Positions 44,181-53,695 of a DNA stretch of 64,000 nucleotides are shown here, in pieces. This DNA comes from G963677085 sp963677085 (GTDB lineage Bacteria > Planctomycetota > Planctomycetia > Pirellulales > Thermoguttaceae): the NCBI GenBank assembly GCA_963677085.2, contig CAXXFH010000004.1:2418001-2482000 (forward strand), written 5' to 3'. The translations under genes and the position numbers were made by a program. Below the pieces are notes generated by a model. That model did not search any database. It was not told the DNA's origin and saw nothing but the letters and a program-made list of their open reading frames with translations. How positions within the stretch are numbered: position 1 is the stretch's first letter; the number at the start of each line of letters is the position of its first letter.

Positions 44181-44744
44181 CTATTCTTCGACGACCAATT
44201 TGCCGTCGAGCCGAATTGGGTTGACCAGATTAAAGCGGTTTGGCGAGGTTGCGAGGACCGTGCGGTGAATTTCTTCCATTTCTTCTCGACTTCCGTTGCC
44301 CTTGATGCGCACCGTAAAACGGAGTTCGTGGTAACCGGGGCGGACCGAGTCGTCCAGTCCAAGGAAACCCCGTAGATCGAGCTCGCCCTCGGTGTGGATT
44401 TCGAGCTTTTCTAGCTCGATTCCTTTGAGCGTGCATCCGGCCACGTAGCCGACCAACATGCAGGAGTTGAACGCGGCCATCAACATTTCCTGCGGGTTGG
44501 GCGCCGTGTCGGAGCCGAGCAATTCTTCCGGTTCGTCGATAGCGATAGAGTAATCGCGGGGCAAAATCTCGCCGGCCAGCATCCAGGTGTTAACCTGGGT
44601 TTCGGAGCGTGTCCCCCCCTCCCAACAGGTGTTCACCCGAAATTCTACTTTCCCCTGACTCGGGTCATGGGACACGTCGCTGATCATTTGCTTCAGCGAT
44701 TCCACGTCGAGGCCGTTGATGGCCTGAGTACTCGACCTGTTCAT
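44181..44744 (-). CDS. OsmC-family peroxide-reducing protein
   Basis: 187 residues with the OsmC/Ohr fold. The two family cysteines are in NSCMLVGYVAGC; the spacing is shorter than in the classical Ohr pair, as in the OsmC-like subfamily. EELLGSDTAPNPQEMLMAAFNSC is the typical lead-in. It is probably cytoplasmic and acts on organic hydroperoxides with thiol help. The start is the ATG at 44744 with GGGAG upstream; the longer reading from 44810 adds a hydrophobic leader that is not conserved. Beyond the end lies the small gap to the TIGR03067-like gene. Confidence 0.88.
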   Translation of the reverse strand: MNRSSTQAINGLDVESLKQMISDVSHDPSQGKVEFRVNTCWEGGTRSETQVNTWMLAGEILPRDYSIAIDEPEELLGSDTAPNPQEMLMAAFNSCMLVGYVAGCTLKGIELEKLEIHTEGELDLRGFLGLDDSVRPGYHELRFTVRIKGNGSREEMEEIHRTVLATSPNRFNLVNPIRLDGKLVVEE

Positions 44745-44910
44745 TGGTTTTCTCCCGGAGAAAAAGCGAAAGAAGAAAACGTACGGCACGTCATCAAGCG
44801 GTGATAGCACGGGCCGGTGATGTGCAACAGAATCGTAGCACCCAACCGTGGCAAGGAAAGCACCCCGCGACGGGCTGGCAACAAGCGTCCGGCGAGATGG
44901 GCTTCGCTCT

Positions 44911-46035
44911 TCAGTCGAAGATCAGTACCACGTACGCGCCGAAAAGCAGCAGATGGATTAAGCCCTGCAACACGTTGGTCCGCCCGCTGCCGAAGTTGAC
45001 CGCGCTGACGAACAGCGTCAGCAGAAGCAATACCGTGTCGGCCGGGCCGAGGCCGAGAATGATCTTTTCTCCGCTGAGCAAACCAATAACCAGTACGGCG
45101 GGAATCGTCAGACCGATGGTTGCCAGGGCCGAACCCATGCACACGTTGATCGAGCGCTGCAACTGGTCGTTCAGTGCAGAACGAAAGGCGGCCATTGCCT
45201 CGGGCGACAACACTAGGGCCGCCACCAGGAAGCCACCCAAGGCCGCCGGAGCGCCAACGACGTTGATCCCGTGGTCGACAATCACCGCCAGTTTCTTCGA
45301 GAGAAATACGATCGGCAGCATGTAGGTCAGAAGAAAAACCACGTGGAAACCGACGGATCGCACCACCAGACCTTCGTGGTCGTGGTGATTATTGGCCGTT
45401 TCGTTGGGGGCTATGAAGAACTTCCTATGCCGCATCGTTTGAGTGGCCAGAAACACGGCGTACAACCCCAGCGACATGAGAATCAAAAAGACCGCCTGCA
45501 GCGGCGAGAACGTTCCTAATTCGGTCGACTCGGTGTAGTTGGGCAACACCAGCCCCAGCACGCTCAACGGAACGATCAGAGCCAAAAAGGCGTTGGCTCC
45601 CTGGAGATTGTATTGCTGTTCGATGTGTCGATACCCACCCAGCAGCAGTGACAAGCCGATCATGCCGTTGAGCACGATCATCAACACGGAGAACATCATG
45701 TCGCGCCCCAGCGTGGGGTTGTCGGCCCCGGTGATCATCACGGCCGTGATCATCACCACCTCGATGCTGATCACCGATAGCGTGAGGATCAACGTCCCGT
45801 AGGGCTCTCCGAGTTTGACGGCCAAGCAGTCGGCATGACGAACCACGGCGAACGCCGACCAGAGCATCACACCAAACAGCCATGCGAACTGAAACGACAC
45901 CCAGGGCCCATTCGACAAATCAACCAGCCAAGCCTTGCCGAAAGCGAAATAGAGAGCTGCGGTAACCACGCTGGCAGCCAGCCCCAGTTCACCGAGGAGC
46001 GTCGATTTGAGATCGGTTCGAGCGGTATCGGTCAC
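44911..46035 (-). CDS. ChaA-type cation/proton antiporter
   Basis: About 374 residues with some eleven membrane helices and the two acidic repeat motifs of the Ca2+/cation antiporter family: EPYGTLILTLSVISIEVVMITAVM and APAALGGFLVAALVLSPEAMAAFRSALNDQLQRSINVCMGSALATIGLTIP. It is predicted to exchange Ca2+, Na+ or K+ for protons in the inner membrane. The start is uncertain. The GTG at 46035 is used because the next upstream ATG (46113) lies in an extragenic repeat; the ribosome site is weak. No partner genes are evident. Confidence 0.88.
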   Translation of the reverse strand: MTDTARTDLKSTLLGELGLAASVVTAALYFAFGKAWLVDLSNGPWVSFQFAWLFGVMLWSAFAVVRHADCLAVKLGEPYGTLILTLSVISIEVVMITAVMITGADNPTLGRDMMFSVLMIVLNGMIGLSLLLGGYRHIEQQYNLQGANAFLALIVPLSVLGLVLPNYTESTELGTFSPLQAVFLILMSLGLYAVFLATQTMRHRKFFIAPNETANNHHDHEGLVVRSVGFHVVFLLTYMLPIVFLSKKLAVIVDHGINVVGAPAALGGFLVAALVLSPEAMAAFRSALNDQLQRSINVCMGSALATIGLTIPAVLVIGLLSGEKIILGLGPADTVLLLLTLFVSAVNFGSGRTNVLQGLIHLLLFGAYVVLIFD

Positions 46036-46097
46036 AGCAATGTTTTTCCCTGTCGGAGATCCAAAGTGACCTGGTATTTCGTTAAATCCAAAACATC

Positions 46098-46128
46098 GGG
46101 GTGCCATGCCCACGCTTGCGTGGGCATG
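46098..46128 (+). repeat. Dispersed repeat GGTGCCATGCCCACGC
   Basis: Hairpin CATGCCCACGC-TT-GCGTGGGCATG with a perfect 11-bp stem, preceded by GGGGTGC. Same element as at 5521 and in the inverted pair at 36960. Confidence 0.8.
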
Positions 46129-46250
46129 CGGGCATCGCCGGGAACATGCCGGCCTGATCGCAGCCTATTCTACCGGTTCCGCCCTGGGGGGCCAGCGGAG
46201 CACGACACTTGGCGAAGCCTAGTGTTTCGTCAAGCTTGGAAAGGCGGGTT

Positions 46251-46308
46251 GGGTGCCACGGGCAGCTTGTATGCCCGTGTGCGGCGCTGGCTGACAAGCT
46301 GCCGGTGG
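46251..46308. repeat. Dispersed repeat GGGTGCCACGGGCAGCTTG
   Basis: A 58-base element closely matching the copy at 62053-62113 with only a few differences. It ends in the CTGGCTGACAAGC part that is also found at 71-110 and 63673-63717. Confidence 0.8.
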
Positions 46309-46328
46309 TAACCACAAATCAGAAGTCG

Positions 46329-46341
46329 CCAAAGCACTAGC
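46329..46341 (-). repeat. Short dispersed motif at the htrA-like stop codon
   Basis: Read on the reverse strand, the protease gene ends CGC-TAG followed by TGCTTTGG, so the motif CCAAAGCACTAG includes its stop codon. The YeaQ-like gene ends the same way at 62026. Confidence 0.5.
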
Positions 46342-47689
46342 GCCGTGGCGTCACGGTCAGGTCGACCCGGGTGGCGACGTCGCCGTTGAGCCGCAGCAAC
46401 ACCATCTTGGCTGGCTGTCGTTCGGGAATGCGCTGCAGCAGAAGTCCCAGGTGATTCAGGTCGCGAGGGCGGATTCCGTTGACCTGAGCGAGCACGTCGC
46501 CCGGCTTCGGTGGTGCCTTGAGGTGATCGTAGAGCCCTGGCTCAACCGTTTCGACGACCACGCCGCGATACACCCGCAGCGAGGTCGCTCGAGCTTTGTC
46601 GTCGTCCAACGGCACGGGCTTCATTCCGAAACGCTCTTGTAGCAAAGCGGCGCCGTCGGGTTGCGGTCGCGGGGCAACAACGAGCGACGTCTGGGCGTCG
46701 CGATCCGCACGCCGAACGTGCAACACCAATTGTTCACCCGGCTTGCGGCCTATCATTGCCAAGTGAAAGTCGAGACCGGTGCTTAAAGTATGCTCGCCAA
46801 GCTTCGTCAGCACGTCGTTGGGTTGCAGACCGGCACGGCTTGCCGGAGAGTCCTTGGCCACCGCGGCCACCACGCACGGATCGCCCGGCTTGACCTTGAT
46901 GCCCGTGATCAAACCGTAGCGATGTTCGACATCGAGCATTGCCGGCAGGGCCTTGCGGATGGTTGCGGCCGGAACGGCGAATCCGATGTTGTCGGATTCG
47001 GGTTTCTTCGAGGTGGTCATCCCGATTACCTGGCCCACGGCATTGAACCATGGTCCGCCCGAACTGCCCGGGTTGATGCTGGCGTCGGTCTGAATCAGGT
47101 GACGGAGCGTCACGCCGGGTAGGCCGTCGGGTCGGGTCGATCGCCCTACGGCGCTGACGATTCCCGAGGTACATGTTTGCACCAGCCCGTGAGGGTTGCC
47201 GATGACGATTACCGTTTCGCCGAGCATGACGTCGTCGGCCAGGGCAAGGCGAACCGGCCGGAGGGTTTCAGCGGCATCGATCTTCAGCAGGGCCAAGTCG
47301 TAGGGCCGAAGGATGGCCACCAACTCGGCCACGTAGCGACGGCCATCGTCGAGGGTAACCTGCGGGGTAATTACCCGTTCGGCGCCGTGAGCCGTGGTTA
47401 CGATATATCCCGACTCGTGAATGACAAACCCACTGCCCAGATTGGTTACTTCCTTGGTTTTGCGGGGCAGACGGAAGAACTCGTCGAGCGTGGGGGTTTC
47501 GCCCACCGCCTGCGGACCCGTGACATAGACCACCGAGTCCTTCCAATTGGCGATCACGTCGACCACCGCCGTGCGACGAATGCGCTGGGCCTGCTCCTCT
47601 GTGAATTGCTCTTGAGCAAAGGTTGGCTGCCAGGTGGCCAGCGTAGCAAATGTCACGACCACCACGGTTACAGGAAAGCGAACGAACAC
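46337..47689 (-). CDS. HtrA-like trypsin-type serine protease with two PDZ domains
   Basis: 450 residues. A signal peptide (FVRFPVTVVVVTFATLATWQPTFAQ) sends it to the periplasm. The protease domain (about 60-260) has the triad histidine in VTTAHGAE, aspartate in YDLALLKID and nucleophile in NPGSSGGPW. A clear PDZ follows (about 285-350, VVAAVAKDSPASRAGLQPNDVL), then a second one (about 380-445, VVVETVEPGLYDHLKAPPKPGDVLAQVNG). This is the DegP/DegQ order. The GTG at 47689 is chosen because it starts the signal peptide and GAGG lies eight bases upstream; a further GTG at 47743 is possible. The dispersed motif GACAAAGTACTAG lies just upstream and a related copy overlaps the stop. Confidence 0.9.
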   Translation of the reverse strand: MFVRFPVTVVVVTFATLATWQPTFAQEQFTEEQAQRIRRTAVVDVIANWKDSVVYVTGPQAVGETPTLDEFFRLPRKTKEVTNLGSGFVIHESGYIVTTAHGAERVITPQVTLDDGRRYVAELVAILRPYDLALLKIDAAETLRPVRLALADDVMLGETVIVIGNPHGLVQTCTSGIVSAVGRSTRPDGLPGVTLRHLIQTDASINPGSSGGPWFNAVGQVIGMTTSKKPESDNIGFAVPAATIRKALPAMLDVEHRYGLITGIKVKPGDPCVVAAVAKDSPASRAGLQPNDVLTKLGEHTLSTGLDFHLAMIGRKPGEQLVLHVRRADRDAQTSLVVAPRPQPDGAALLQERFGMKPVPLDDDKARATSLRVYRGVVVETVEPGLYDHLKAPPKPGDVLAQVNGIRPRDLNHLGLLLQRIPERQPAKMVLLRLNGDVATRVDLTVTPRR

Positions 47690-47720
47690 TCGGCAACCTC
47701 GATTATGGAAGACGGGAATC

Positions 47721-47734
47721 GACAAAGTACTAGC
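47721..47734 (+). repeat. Short dispersed motif GACAAAGTACTAGC
   Basis: One-base variant of the GACAAAGCACTAG motif, 32 bases upstream of the protease start. With the copy at 46329 it brackets that gene. Confidence 0.5.
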
Positions 47735-47954
47735 ATAGTCCACGCCCCCCCGGAGTACAGGGGTATGCGGGCATCCAAACTCCTGTTCTGGACTATCGAA
47801 GGGCCGGTTGGCGTGCGTGCGGCAGTTTTCTTGCGGCGTATTTCTTCTTCTTAGGAAGTATAAGATAAGAGGAAATCTGCTTGCGTGTCATGTTTTTTAG
47901 GCGGAAATTGCCGTGCCTTCCCCCTTGTAGTGTGGTTTGCGGACTGGAAAAGCC

Positions 47955-48491
47955 ATGCCCTTGGAATTCGACAGCCCGAATATCGAGGCTTTTGTCTCAC
48001 TGCTGACCGAGCATCAGGCCCGGCTGAGCAACTTCCTGCATGCGTTGGTTCCCGACGACCACGCTGTGCAGGACCTGCTGCAGCGGACCAACCTCGTACT
48101 GTGGCGGAAATCGCAAGATTACGAGCCGGGCACCAACTTTTGGGCATGGGCTTCGCGAATCGCCTACTACGAGACACTGCGCTATCGCCGGTCGATGCAT
48201 CGCGAGAAGCTGGTTTTCAACGACGATATTCTGGAAAAAATCTGTCAGGTGGCCGAACGACGGAGCCTTGGCCAGGAATCGCGGCGCCGCGCATTACGCA
48301 GTTGCTTGGAAAAACTCCCCCAACGGCAGCGGGAATTCATCCGTCAACGCTACACGGAATCTGTCTCATTGGGTACTATTGGTGGGCGGTTCGGTGTGAC
48401 CGCCAACGCGGTAGGCAAGGTGCTTCAGCGCGCACGTGTCTCGTTGCTGGAATGTATTGAAAGGGCTGTTGCTCAGGAGCAGGCATCGTGA
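47955..48491 (+). CDS. ECF-type RNA polymerase sigma factor
   Basis: 178 residues. Sigma region 2 (LLTEHQARLSNFLHALV...DLLQRTNLVLWRKSQDYEPGTNFWAWASRIAYYETLRYRR) and region 4 (LEKLPQRQREFIRQRYTESVSLGTIGGRFGVTANAVGKVLQRARVSLLECIER). The wording fits the Rhodopirellula/Verrucomicrobium sigma-70 group (TIGR02989 type). The ATG at 47955 is used. Its last bases overlap the GTG of the FecR-domain protein, the standard pairing of sigma factor and membrane regulator in these bacteria. The target genes are unknown; the FecR gene itself is probably one of them only by transcript linkage. Confidence 0.92.
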   Translation: MPLEFDSPNIEAFVSLLTEHQARLSNFLHALVPDDHAVQDLLQRTNLVLWRKSQDYEPGTNFWAWASRIAYYETLRYRRSMHREKLVFNDDILEKICQVAERRSLGQESRRRALRSCLEKLPQRQREFIRQRYTESVSLGTIGGRFGVTANAVGKVLQRARVSLLECIERAVAQEQAS

Positions 48492-50269
48492 GTCACTCGC
48501 CCGAAATACTTGACGTACTCTCGCCCGTGCTGACGGCACTCGTCGAGCACGAGTTGACTGACGACCAGCGTGCCACTTTGGAGCGGTTGCTGGGTGAGTC
48601 GGAAGAAGCCCGGGAGCTGTACGTCGACTTCATGAGCCTGCACTCGGAGCTGAAGCAGGCCCACGAACCATTGGCCGCCCAAACGGTAGCCATGATCTTC
48701 GAGGATCTCGACGACCCCATGGCCGCCATGGCGAACGCCTTGGGCGACGACGAAGGGGAACTGCCGGGCGACGAATCGAAGCGGCGCGTTCCGGTATTGG
48801 GTTTTCTGGCCGATGTGGGCCATCAGGCCGTCGGCCTGTTGTCACACCAGACACCCTTCTCGCTGTTCGTGGCGGCCGTGAGCATTGGCACGCTGCTAAC
48901 GCTGCTGGCCATGTGGACTCGCCCCGTCTTTCATCGCTGGATGGCCCAAGGGACGGTCGCGGTGGCTGAAGCCAGCGTGGCCCAACTTAGCAACGCGGTC
49001 GACGTCCACTGGAGCGATGCCCAAGCGGCGGTTGCCATCGGGGCTGGATTGAAGGTCGACGATAAGATCGCCATCGAAGCCGGGTTGGTGGAACTGACAT
49101 TTGCCAAAGGAGCCAAGGTCGTTGTCGAAGGACCGGCCGTTTGTACGGTGGAATCTCGCAGTGGCATGCGGCTGGACCGGGGCAAGCTGGCGGCTCGGGT
49201 AAAATCGCACGCCGTGGGGTTTACCGTGACGACGCCACGTTTCAACGTGATCGATCTGGGCACGGAGTTCGGTGTGGTCGTCGATCCGCAGGGATTGGGT
49301 GACGTTCGCGTGTTTGCCGGATCGGTTCAGGTGGAGATTCCTCACGCGGACAACCCGGCCGAGATCTTGCGGAGCGTGTACCTGGTAGCCGGTGAATCGG
49401 TCCGGTATCTCGGTGGCGACCAGGTGGCCGCCGCGCCGCCCGAGGGTATGCCGCGTTTTGTGCTCGACATCATTCCTCCGCAGCAGAAATGGGAGGCCGA
49501 CGAAAACACGATCCCGCTTGGCAACCTGTTCGACGATTCGAAAAACGCGTCGCTCCGCGTTGCTGTGGCGTCCGACACCTATCGGGCCGAGGCTCACACG
49601 GAAGCCCTGGGGCTGGCGACCGTTAAGGCGGGCGGCCTGGATCAGCCCGTGGAACTGGCTCCCGGCGGCGTTCGATTCAACTTGGCCAACGTCGGCGGTG
49701 GAGCTGGGGGCGCCGGGGTGGCCGCCAACGACGCCTGTCGACCCCACAGCACGATTCCCATCCGAACGGTCGGCAAGCATTTCGAGGAAGGTTCGATTGT
49801 CGACAGGCAGTCGGAAGGCATTGGAATGCACGCCAACGGGCTGTTGACCTTCGATCTCGACGAACTGCGCGGTGCTGGCCAGTTTGAGGGCAAACCCCTG
49901 CAACTGATCGTCGACCGGGCGGGGCTGAACGACAACCAAGTAGAAGACTCGCGAGGCAACGTCCGCACAATCGTGATCCTCAGCAACGACACCCAGGTGT
50001 TGGGCGGCTACATCAACGGTCGTCGGGTTGCCATCGTCGAAAAGGATGGCGTGTTCGCCTTCGACGACGTTAACGACCGAATCCCCGGCGAACTGTTGGG
50101 CAATGGCAAGTACGCGTCGTTCAACCTGCCTGTTGACTCGAACGTGCGCTACCTGAGCCTGGTCGTGACCAGCGGCCACGATGTGACCTGTGATCACGGG
50201 GTCTTCAACGGTGCTCGTCTGCAGATTCTCGAACCAGACGCTCCGCCTCGCCAAAAATCGGCCGAGTAG
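48488..50269 (+). CDS. FecR-domain membrane regulator with NPCBM-like domain
   Basis: 593 residues. The N-terminal 100 residues are cytoplasmic and anti-sigma-like (LLGESEEARELYVDFMSLHSELKQ). One membrane helix (about 117-140, FSLFVAAVSIGTLLTLLAMWT) leads to a periplasmic FecR domain (about 190-290, KGAKVVVEGPAVCTVESRSGMRLDRGKLAARV; FNVIDLGTEFGVVVDPQG). The C-terminal third (about 430-585) resembles an NPCBM galactose-binding fold, with GIGMHANGLLTFDLDELR. It starts on a GTG overlapping the sigma factor stop. The likely role is to hold or release the sigma factor in response to a carbohydrate or surface signal, which is inference from the domain order. Confidence 0.88.
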   Translation: MSHSPEILDVLSPVLTALVEHELTDDQRATLERLLGESEEARELYVDFMSLHSELKQAHEPLAAQTVAMIFEDLDDPMAAMANALGDDEGELPGDESKRRVPVLGFLADVGHQAVGLLSHQTPFSLFVAAVSIGTLLTLLAMWTRPVFHRWMAQGTVAVAEASVAQLSNAVDVHWSDAQAAVAIGAGLKVDDKIAIEAGLVELTFAKGAKVVVEGPAVCTVESRSGMRLDRGKLAARVKSHAVGFTVTTPRFNVIDLGTEFGVVVDPQGLGDVRVFAGSVQVEIPHADNPAEILRSVYLVAGESVRYLGGDQVAAAPPEGMPRFVLDIIPPQQKWEADENTIPLGNLFDDSKNASLRVAVASDTYRAEAHTEALGLATVKAGGLDQPVELAPGGVRFNLANVGGGAGGAGVAANDACRPHSTIPIRTVGKHFEEGSIVDRQSEGIGMHANGLLTFDLDELRGAGQFEGKPLQLIVDRAGLNDNQVEDSRGNVRTIVILSNDTQVLGGYINGRRVAIVEKDGVFAFDDVNDRIPGELLGNGKYASFNLPVDSNVRYLSLVVTSGHDVTCDHGVFNGARLQILEPDAPPRQKSAE

Positions 50270-50451
50270 GCGGCTCGTGGCGGCGGCAGGCATTCTCCCA
50301 GACTGTGAGTTACCGGGGACAAACGGTTGCGGCGGCGTTTTATGTCCCCGCCGTGTATTCACGGTGGGATAAATATTCCTCCGTCCCCAATCCCCGGCCG
50401 CTGGTCTTTTCCATCCCCAGCCACTCGGTCGACGGCTTGATCGGCTGCCGC

Positions 50452-50457
50452 TATAAT
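50452..50457 (+). promoter_or_regulatory. Possible -10 box of the small lipoprotein gene
   Basis: TATAAT 50 bases ahead of the ATG at 50508, in otherwise GC-rich DNA. The -35 position is poor (TCGACG), so only moderate support. Confidence 0.35.
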
Positions 50458-50507
50458 CCGAGGGTTGCTTCCCGTCTTTTTCTTGCTCCGGTTCGGAGGA
50501 CTCTCTG

Positions 50508-50933
50508 ATGAAACGTCCGTCGTTGTGTGTGGCTCTGCTGTCGTTGGCCCTCGGTGTTGCCATGGTGGGCGTGTGGGGATGTGGGGGGCCGACGGGGCCG
50601 CCGCGATATGAAGTTTCGGGCACGGTCACTTACGCAGGAGAACCGGTGCCGGCCGGCGAGGTGGTCTTCGAGCCCGACCCGAGCAAGGGCAACAGCGGGC
50701 CGCAGTGCCGAGCGACGATCAACAATGGCGAGTACTGCACCCCCAGCAGTAGCGGCAGTGTGCCCGGTGCGGTCATCGTTCGTGTGCTTGGGTACGACGG
50801 CAAGGCCAACCCCGAATCGCAGATGGGCATGCAATTGTTTCCGGTCTACGAAACGACGATGGAACTGCCCGCCGAGGCGACCGCGGGACAGAACATCGAC
50901 ATTCCTGCCTCGCATGGCAAAAAGCGACGTTGA
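50508..50933 (+). CDS. Small carboxypeptidase-regulatory-like lipoprotein
   Basis: 141 residues. A signal peptide with lipobox (VGVWGCGG, cysteine at about residue 25) is followed by a beta-sandwich of the kind common in planctomycete lipoproteins: YEVSGTVTYAGEPVPAGEVVFEPD, then GAVIVRVLGYDGK. The first strand pattern VSGTVTYAGEPVPAGEV matches the transthyretin-like/CarboxypepD_reg fold. Probably surface- or periplasm-exposed; function unknown. Stands alone, with a TATAAT box 50 bases upstream. Confidence 0.85.
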   Translation: MKRPSLCVALLSLALGVAMVGVWGCGGPTGPPRYEVSGTVTYAGEPVPAGEVVFEPDPSKGNSGPQCRATINNGEYCTPSSSGSVPGAVIVRVLGYDGKANPESQMGMQLFPVYETTMELPAEATAGQNIDIPASHGKKRR

Positions 50934-51248
50934 GCACTGCCGCCGACGGACAATGGCACCTGACGGGGGGGTGTGTAGGCGCAGGTGCGGGTGTGGCCAC
51001 CGGAGCCTTCGGTATGCCGAAGACCCGTACTCGCCTGGGCGAGTGCGAGACAATCTAGTTGTCATCCCCCGCCAGGTGGCTTAGAATGTGGTCTTCCACG
51101 CATGCGGCCGTTAGGTCCACGGCGCCCGGTCCCGGCACCTTGGCAAACGGTATCGTAGCGAGCGTTCCCCAGGGCAGGTGTCGTTGCAGGGGATTCGCCA
51201 CGAGCGGCCGCCCGATCTCCCACCGGAACAGTCCCTCCCAGGTGAGCC
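50934..51248. other. Intergenic region, 315 bp, no recognisable content
   Basis: Between the lipoprotein and the RND transporter on the same strand. No repeat family of this window, no clear hairpin with T-run and no reading frame were recognised. Confidence 0.45.
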
Positions 51249-53567
51249 ATGTTGCGCTCGTTCTACACGCGTTACGCCCGTTGGATCCTCGCGGTTGCCG
51301 TAGCCACCGTTCCGTTGATCGCGTGGGGAACGTACGGCGCGTTCCGAAGTTCCAACAACAATATTGCGCAGTGGCTTCCGGCCGACTTTCCCGAGACCGA
51401 CATCTACGAGAATTTCCGCGAACTGTTTGGCGCCGACGACTTCGCCCTGGTCAGTTGGGAGGGCTGCACGCTCGATGATCCGCGGCTGGCCGATTTTGCG
51501 CGTCGCGTTGCTCCTTCGCCCGAGGAGCCAAACGACAAGTTCACGCGTTACTTTTCGGAAGTCACCACGGGTGTGTCGGCTATCGGCACGCTTACCGCGG
51601 AACCCTTCCAGCTCAACCGCCGACAAGCCATTGCGCGCATCCAAGGGTCGTTGATTGGGCCCGACGGCCACACGACCTGTGCCCTGGTGGGGCTTTCGCC
51701 GCTGGGCTGCGACGATCGCGTGGCCGCAGTCAACGCCTTGCGAGCCGTGGCCGTGGAGCGATGCGGCATCCCGGCCGAAGACCTTCGGCTCGATGGCGAC
51801 ACGGTGATCAATGCGGCCATCGACATCGAAAGCCAGCGTGCCATTGCCCAATGGGTGTGGCTGGCCATGGCCGTAGCGATTGTCGTGGCCTGGTTCTGCC
51901 TGCGGCGAGTGCGGTTGGTGCTGATGGTGTTCACCTGCGCCGGCTACTGCGCGTTTGCCAGCACGGCCATGGTGTATTACACGGGTGGGCAGATGAACTT
52001 GGTGATGGTGATCGTGCCCACGCTGATCTACGTGCTGAGTCTTTCGGCCAGTGTTCACCTGGCCAATTACTACCGCGACGCGTTGCGCGACGGAGATCCC
52101 GGCGACGCGGTGGCCATCGCCGTGCGCCATGGATGGACACCCTGTGCGCTTTCGGCAGCCACCACGGCCATCGGCCTGGGATCGTTGGCCGTCAGCCATA
52201 TCATTCCGGTGAAGCAGTTCGGGCTGTACTCGGCCATTGGCGTGTTGTTGTCGCTGGTGGTTCTCTTTTCATTGCTGCCCGCCTTGCTCCAGATGTGGCC
52301 ATTGAACCCTCATACGGAAACGTTGCAGCGGAAGGCCACTGCCGGTGAACGCCGGCTCCGCGAGATGGCCGGAGTGGTGATTCGTTACCGTCGGCCGAGT
52401 ATCGTGATGGGGTTGGGCTCCATTGTGCTTTGCGGCTGGGGGCTTACCTATGTGACGACGTCGATCGCCCCTTCGAAGTTCTTCCCGCCGACCAGCCGTT
52501 GGATCGTCGACTCGGATTGGGTCGAGCAGAATATTGGCCCCGTGGTGCCAGTCGAAGTGTTGCTCTGCTTCGACGGCTCCAGCTCGTTGGACACGTTCGA
52601 CCGGGTGCATCTCGTCAAGCAGGTGGAGCAACGGGTGCGCACGGTCAGCGAAGTGGGTGCGACCCTCTCGGCCGCCACCTTTGCCCCGCCATTGAACAGC
52701 CGTGATTGGCTCCGCCGGCGAATCCTCAACAAACAGCTCGAAGAAAACCGCGAGGTGTTTTTCAAACACGGTTTTCTCAGCGAGGCCGACGGCAGCCAGT
52801 ACTGGCGTGTGAGTGCCAGGGCGACTAGCACCGGAGGCGGAACCTACGATGAGATCCTGCGAAAACTCAAGCACGAGGTCGACACCTATCTGGCCGACAG
52901 AAACCTGGCCGACCAGGGAGTGACGACCATTTACACGGGCGTGGTGCCCTTGGTCTACGTTGCTCAGCAGGAGCTTTTCGATGGGCTGTTTTACAGCTTC
53001 TGTCTGGCCTTCGCGCTGATTGCCGTGGTGATGATCCTGGTGCTGAAGAACGTTACCGGGGGAATCGTGCTGATGTTGCCCAACGTGTTTCCCGCGGCCG
53101 TGGTGTTTGGCGCCATGGGCTGGATGAACCACGCCATCGACGTTGGTACCATGATGACAGCCAGCGTGGCACTGGGTATCGCGGTCGACGATACGCTCCA
53201 CTATCTGACTTGGTTCCGCCGCTCGCTCGAACAAGGCAGCGACCGTTGGCTGGCCATCGCCGAGGCCTACCGTCGCTGTGCGGTGCCGATGACCCAAACC
53301 ACGCTCATCGCCAGTCTCGCCCAACTGGCCTTTGTGATGAGTTCTTTCCAGCCGGTCGCGCACTTTGGTCTGTTGATGTTCGTGCTGCTATTTGCCGCAC
53401 TGGTGGGCGATCTGATCTTGCTTCCGGCCTTATTGGCCAGTCGCATGGGCCGATGCTTCCAGCGTCCGACCGACGGCCACGCAGCAGCTCAACAGCCTGT
53501 GGCCACCGCCGGTTCTGGCCTACTCCCAACGCCGGTAGCGGACGGCGTGTTGCCGGCCGTGCAGTGA
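51249..53567 (+). CDS. RND/MMPL-family transporter
   Basis: 772 residues. One N-terminal helix (about 12-33) is followed by a periplasmic domain and a block of five helices (about 198-345). A second half has the same plan: a helix near 385, a periplasmic domain and helices 560-735. The conserved charged motif of the first block reads SASVHLANYYRDAL and that of the second AVDDTLHYLTWFRRSLEQG. This is the two-sterol-sensing-domain plan of MMPL/HpnN-type proteins, which move lipids. It is shorter than typical tripartite efflux pumps, and no periplasmic adaptor is encoded nearby. AGGTGAG precedes the ATG. The substrate, perhaps a hopanoid or other lipid, is open. Confidence 0.87.
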   Translation: MLRSFYTRYARWILAVAVATVPLIAWGTYGAFRSSNNNIAQWLPADFPETDIYENFRELFGADDFALVSWEGCTLDDPRLADFARRVAPSPEEPNDKFTRYFSEVTTGVSAIGTLTAEPFQLNRRQAIARIQGSLIGPDGHTTCALVGLSPLGCDDRVAAVNALRAVAVERCGIPAEDLRLDGDTVINAAIDIESQRAIAQWVWLAMAVAIVVAWFCLRRVRLVLMVFTCAGYCAFASTAMVYYTGGQMNLVMVIVPTLIYVLSLSASVHLANYYRDALRDGDPGDAVAIAVRHGWTPCALSAATTAIGLGSLAVSHIIPVKQFGLYSAIGVLLSLVVLFSLLPALLQMWPLNPHTETLQRKATAGERRLREMAGVVIRYRRPSIVMGLGSIVLCGWGLTYVTTSIAPSKFFPPTSRWIVDSDWVEQNIGPVVPVEVLLCFDGSSSLDTFDRVHLVKQVEQRVRTVSEVGATLSAATFAPPLNSRDWLRRRILNKQLEENREVFFKHGFLSEADGSQYWRVSARATSTGGGTYDEILRKLKHEVDTYLADRNLADQGVTTIYTGVVPLVYVAQQELFDGLFYSFCLAFALIAVVMILVLKNVTGGIVLMLPNVFPAAVVFGAMGWMNHAIDVGTMMTASVALGIAVDDTLHYLTWFRRSLEQGSDRWLAIAEAYRRCAVPMTQTTLIASLAQLAFVMSSFQPVAHFGLLMFVLLFAALVGDLILLPALLASRMGRCFQRPTDGHAAAQQPVATAGSGLLPTPVADGVLPAVQ

Positions 53568-53695
53568 TGCGGAGGTAAGCCGTTAGGCAACTTGCATCCC
53601 AGAAGTTGTTGCATCTGAGGCAAGTTTCAGCGACCATCGGGAGCGGGTTCTTGTTCTGGGTGCGGTAGCACCAACTGGTCCGAGGCCCTGCCTCG

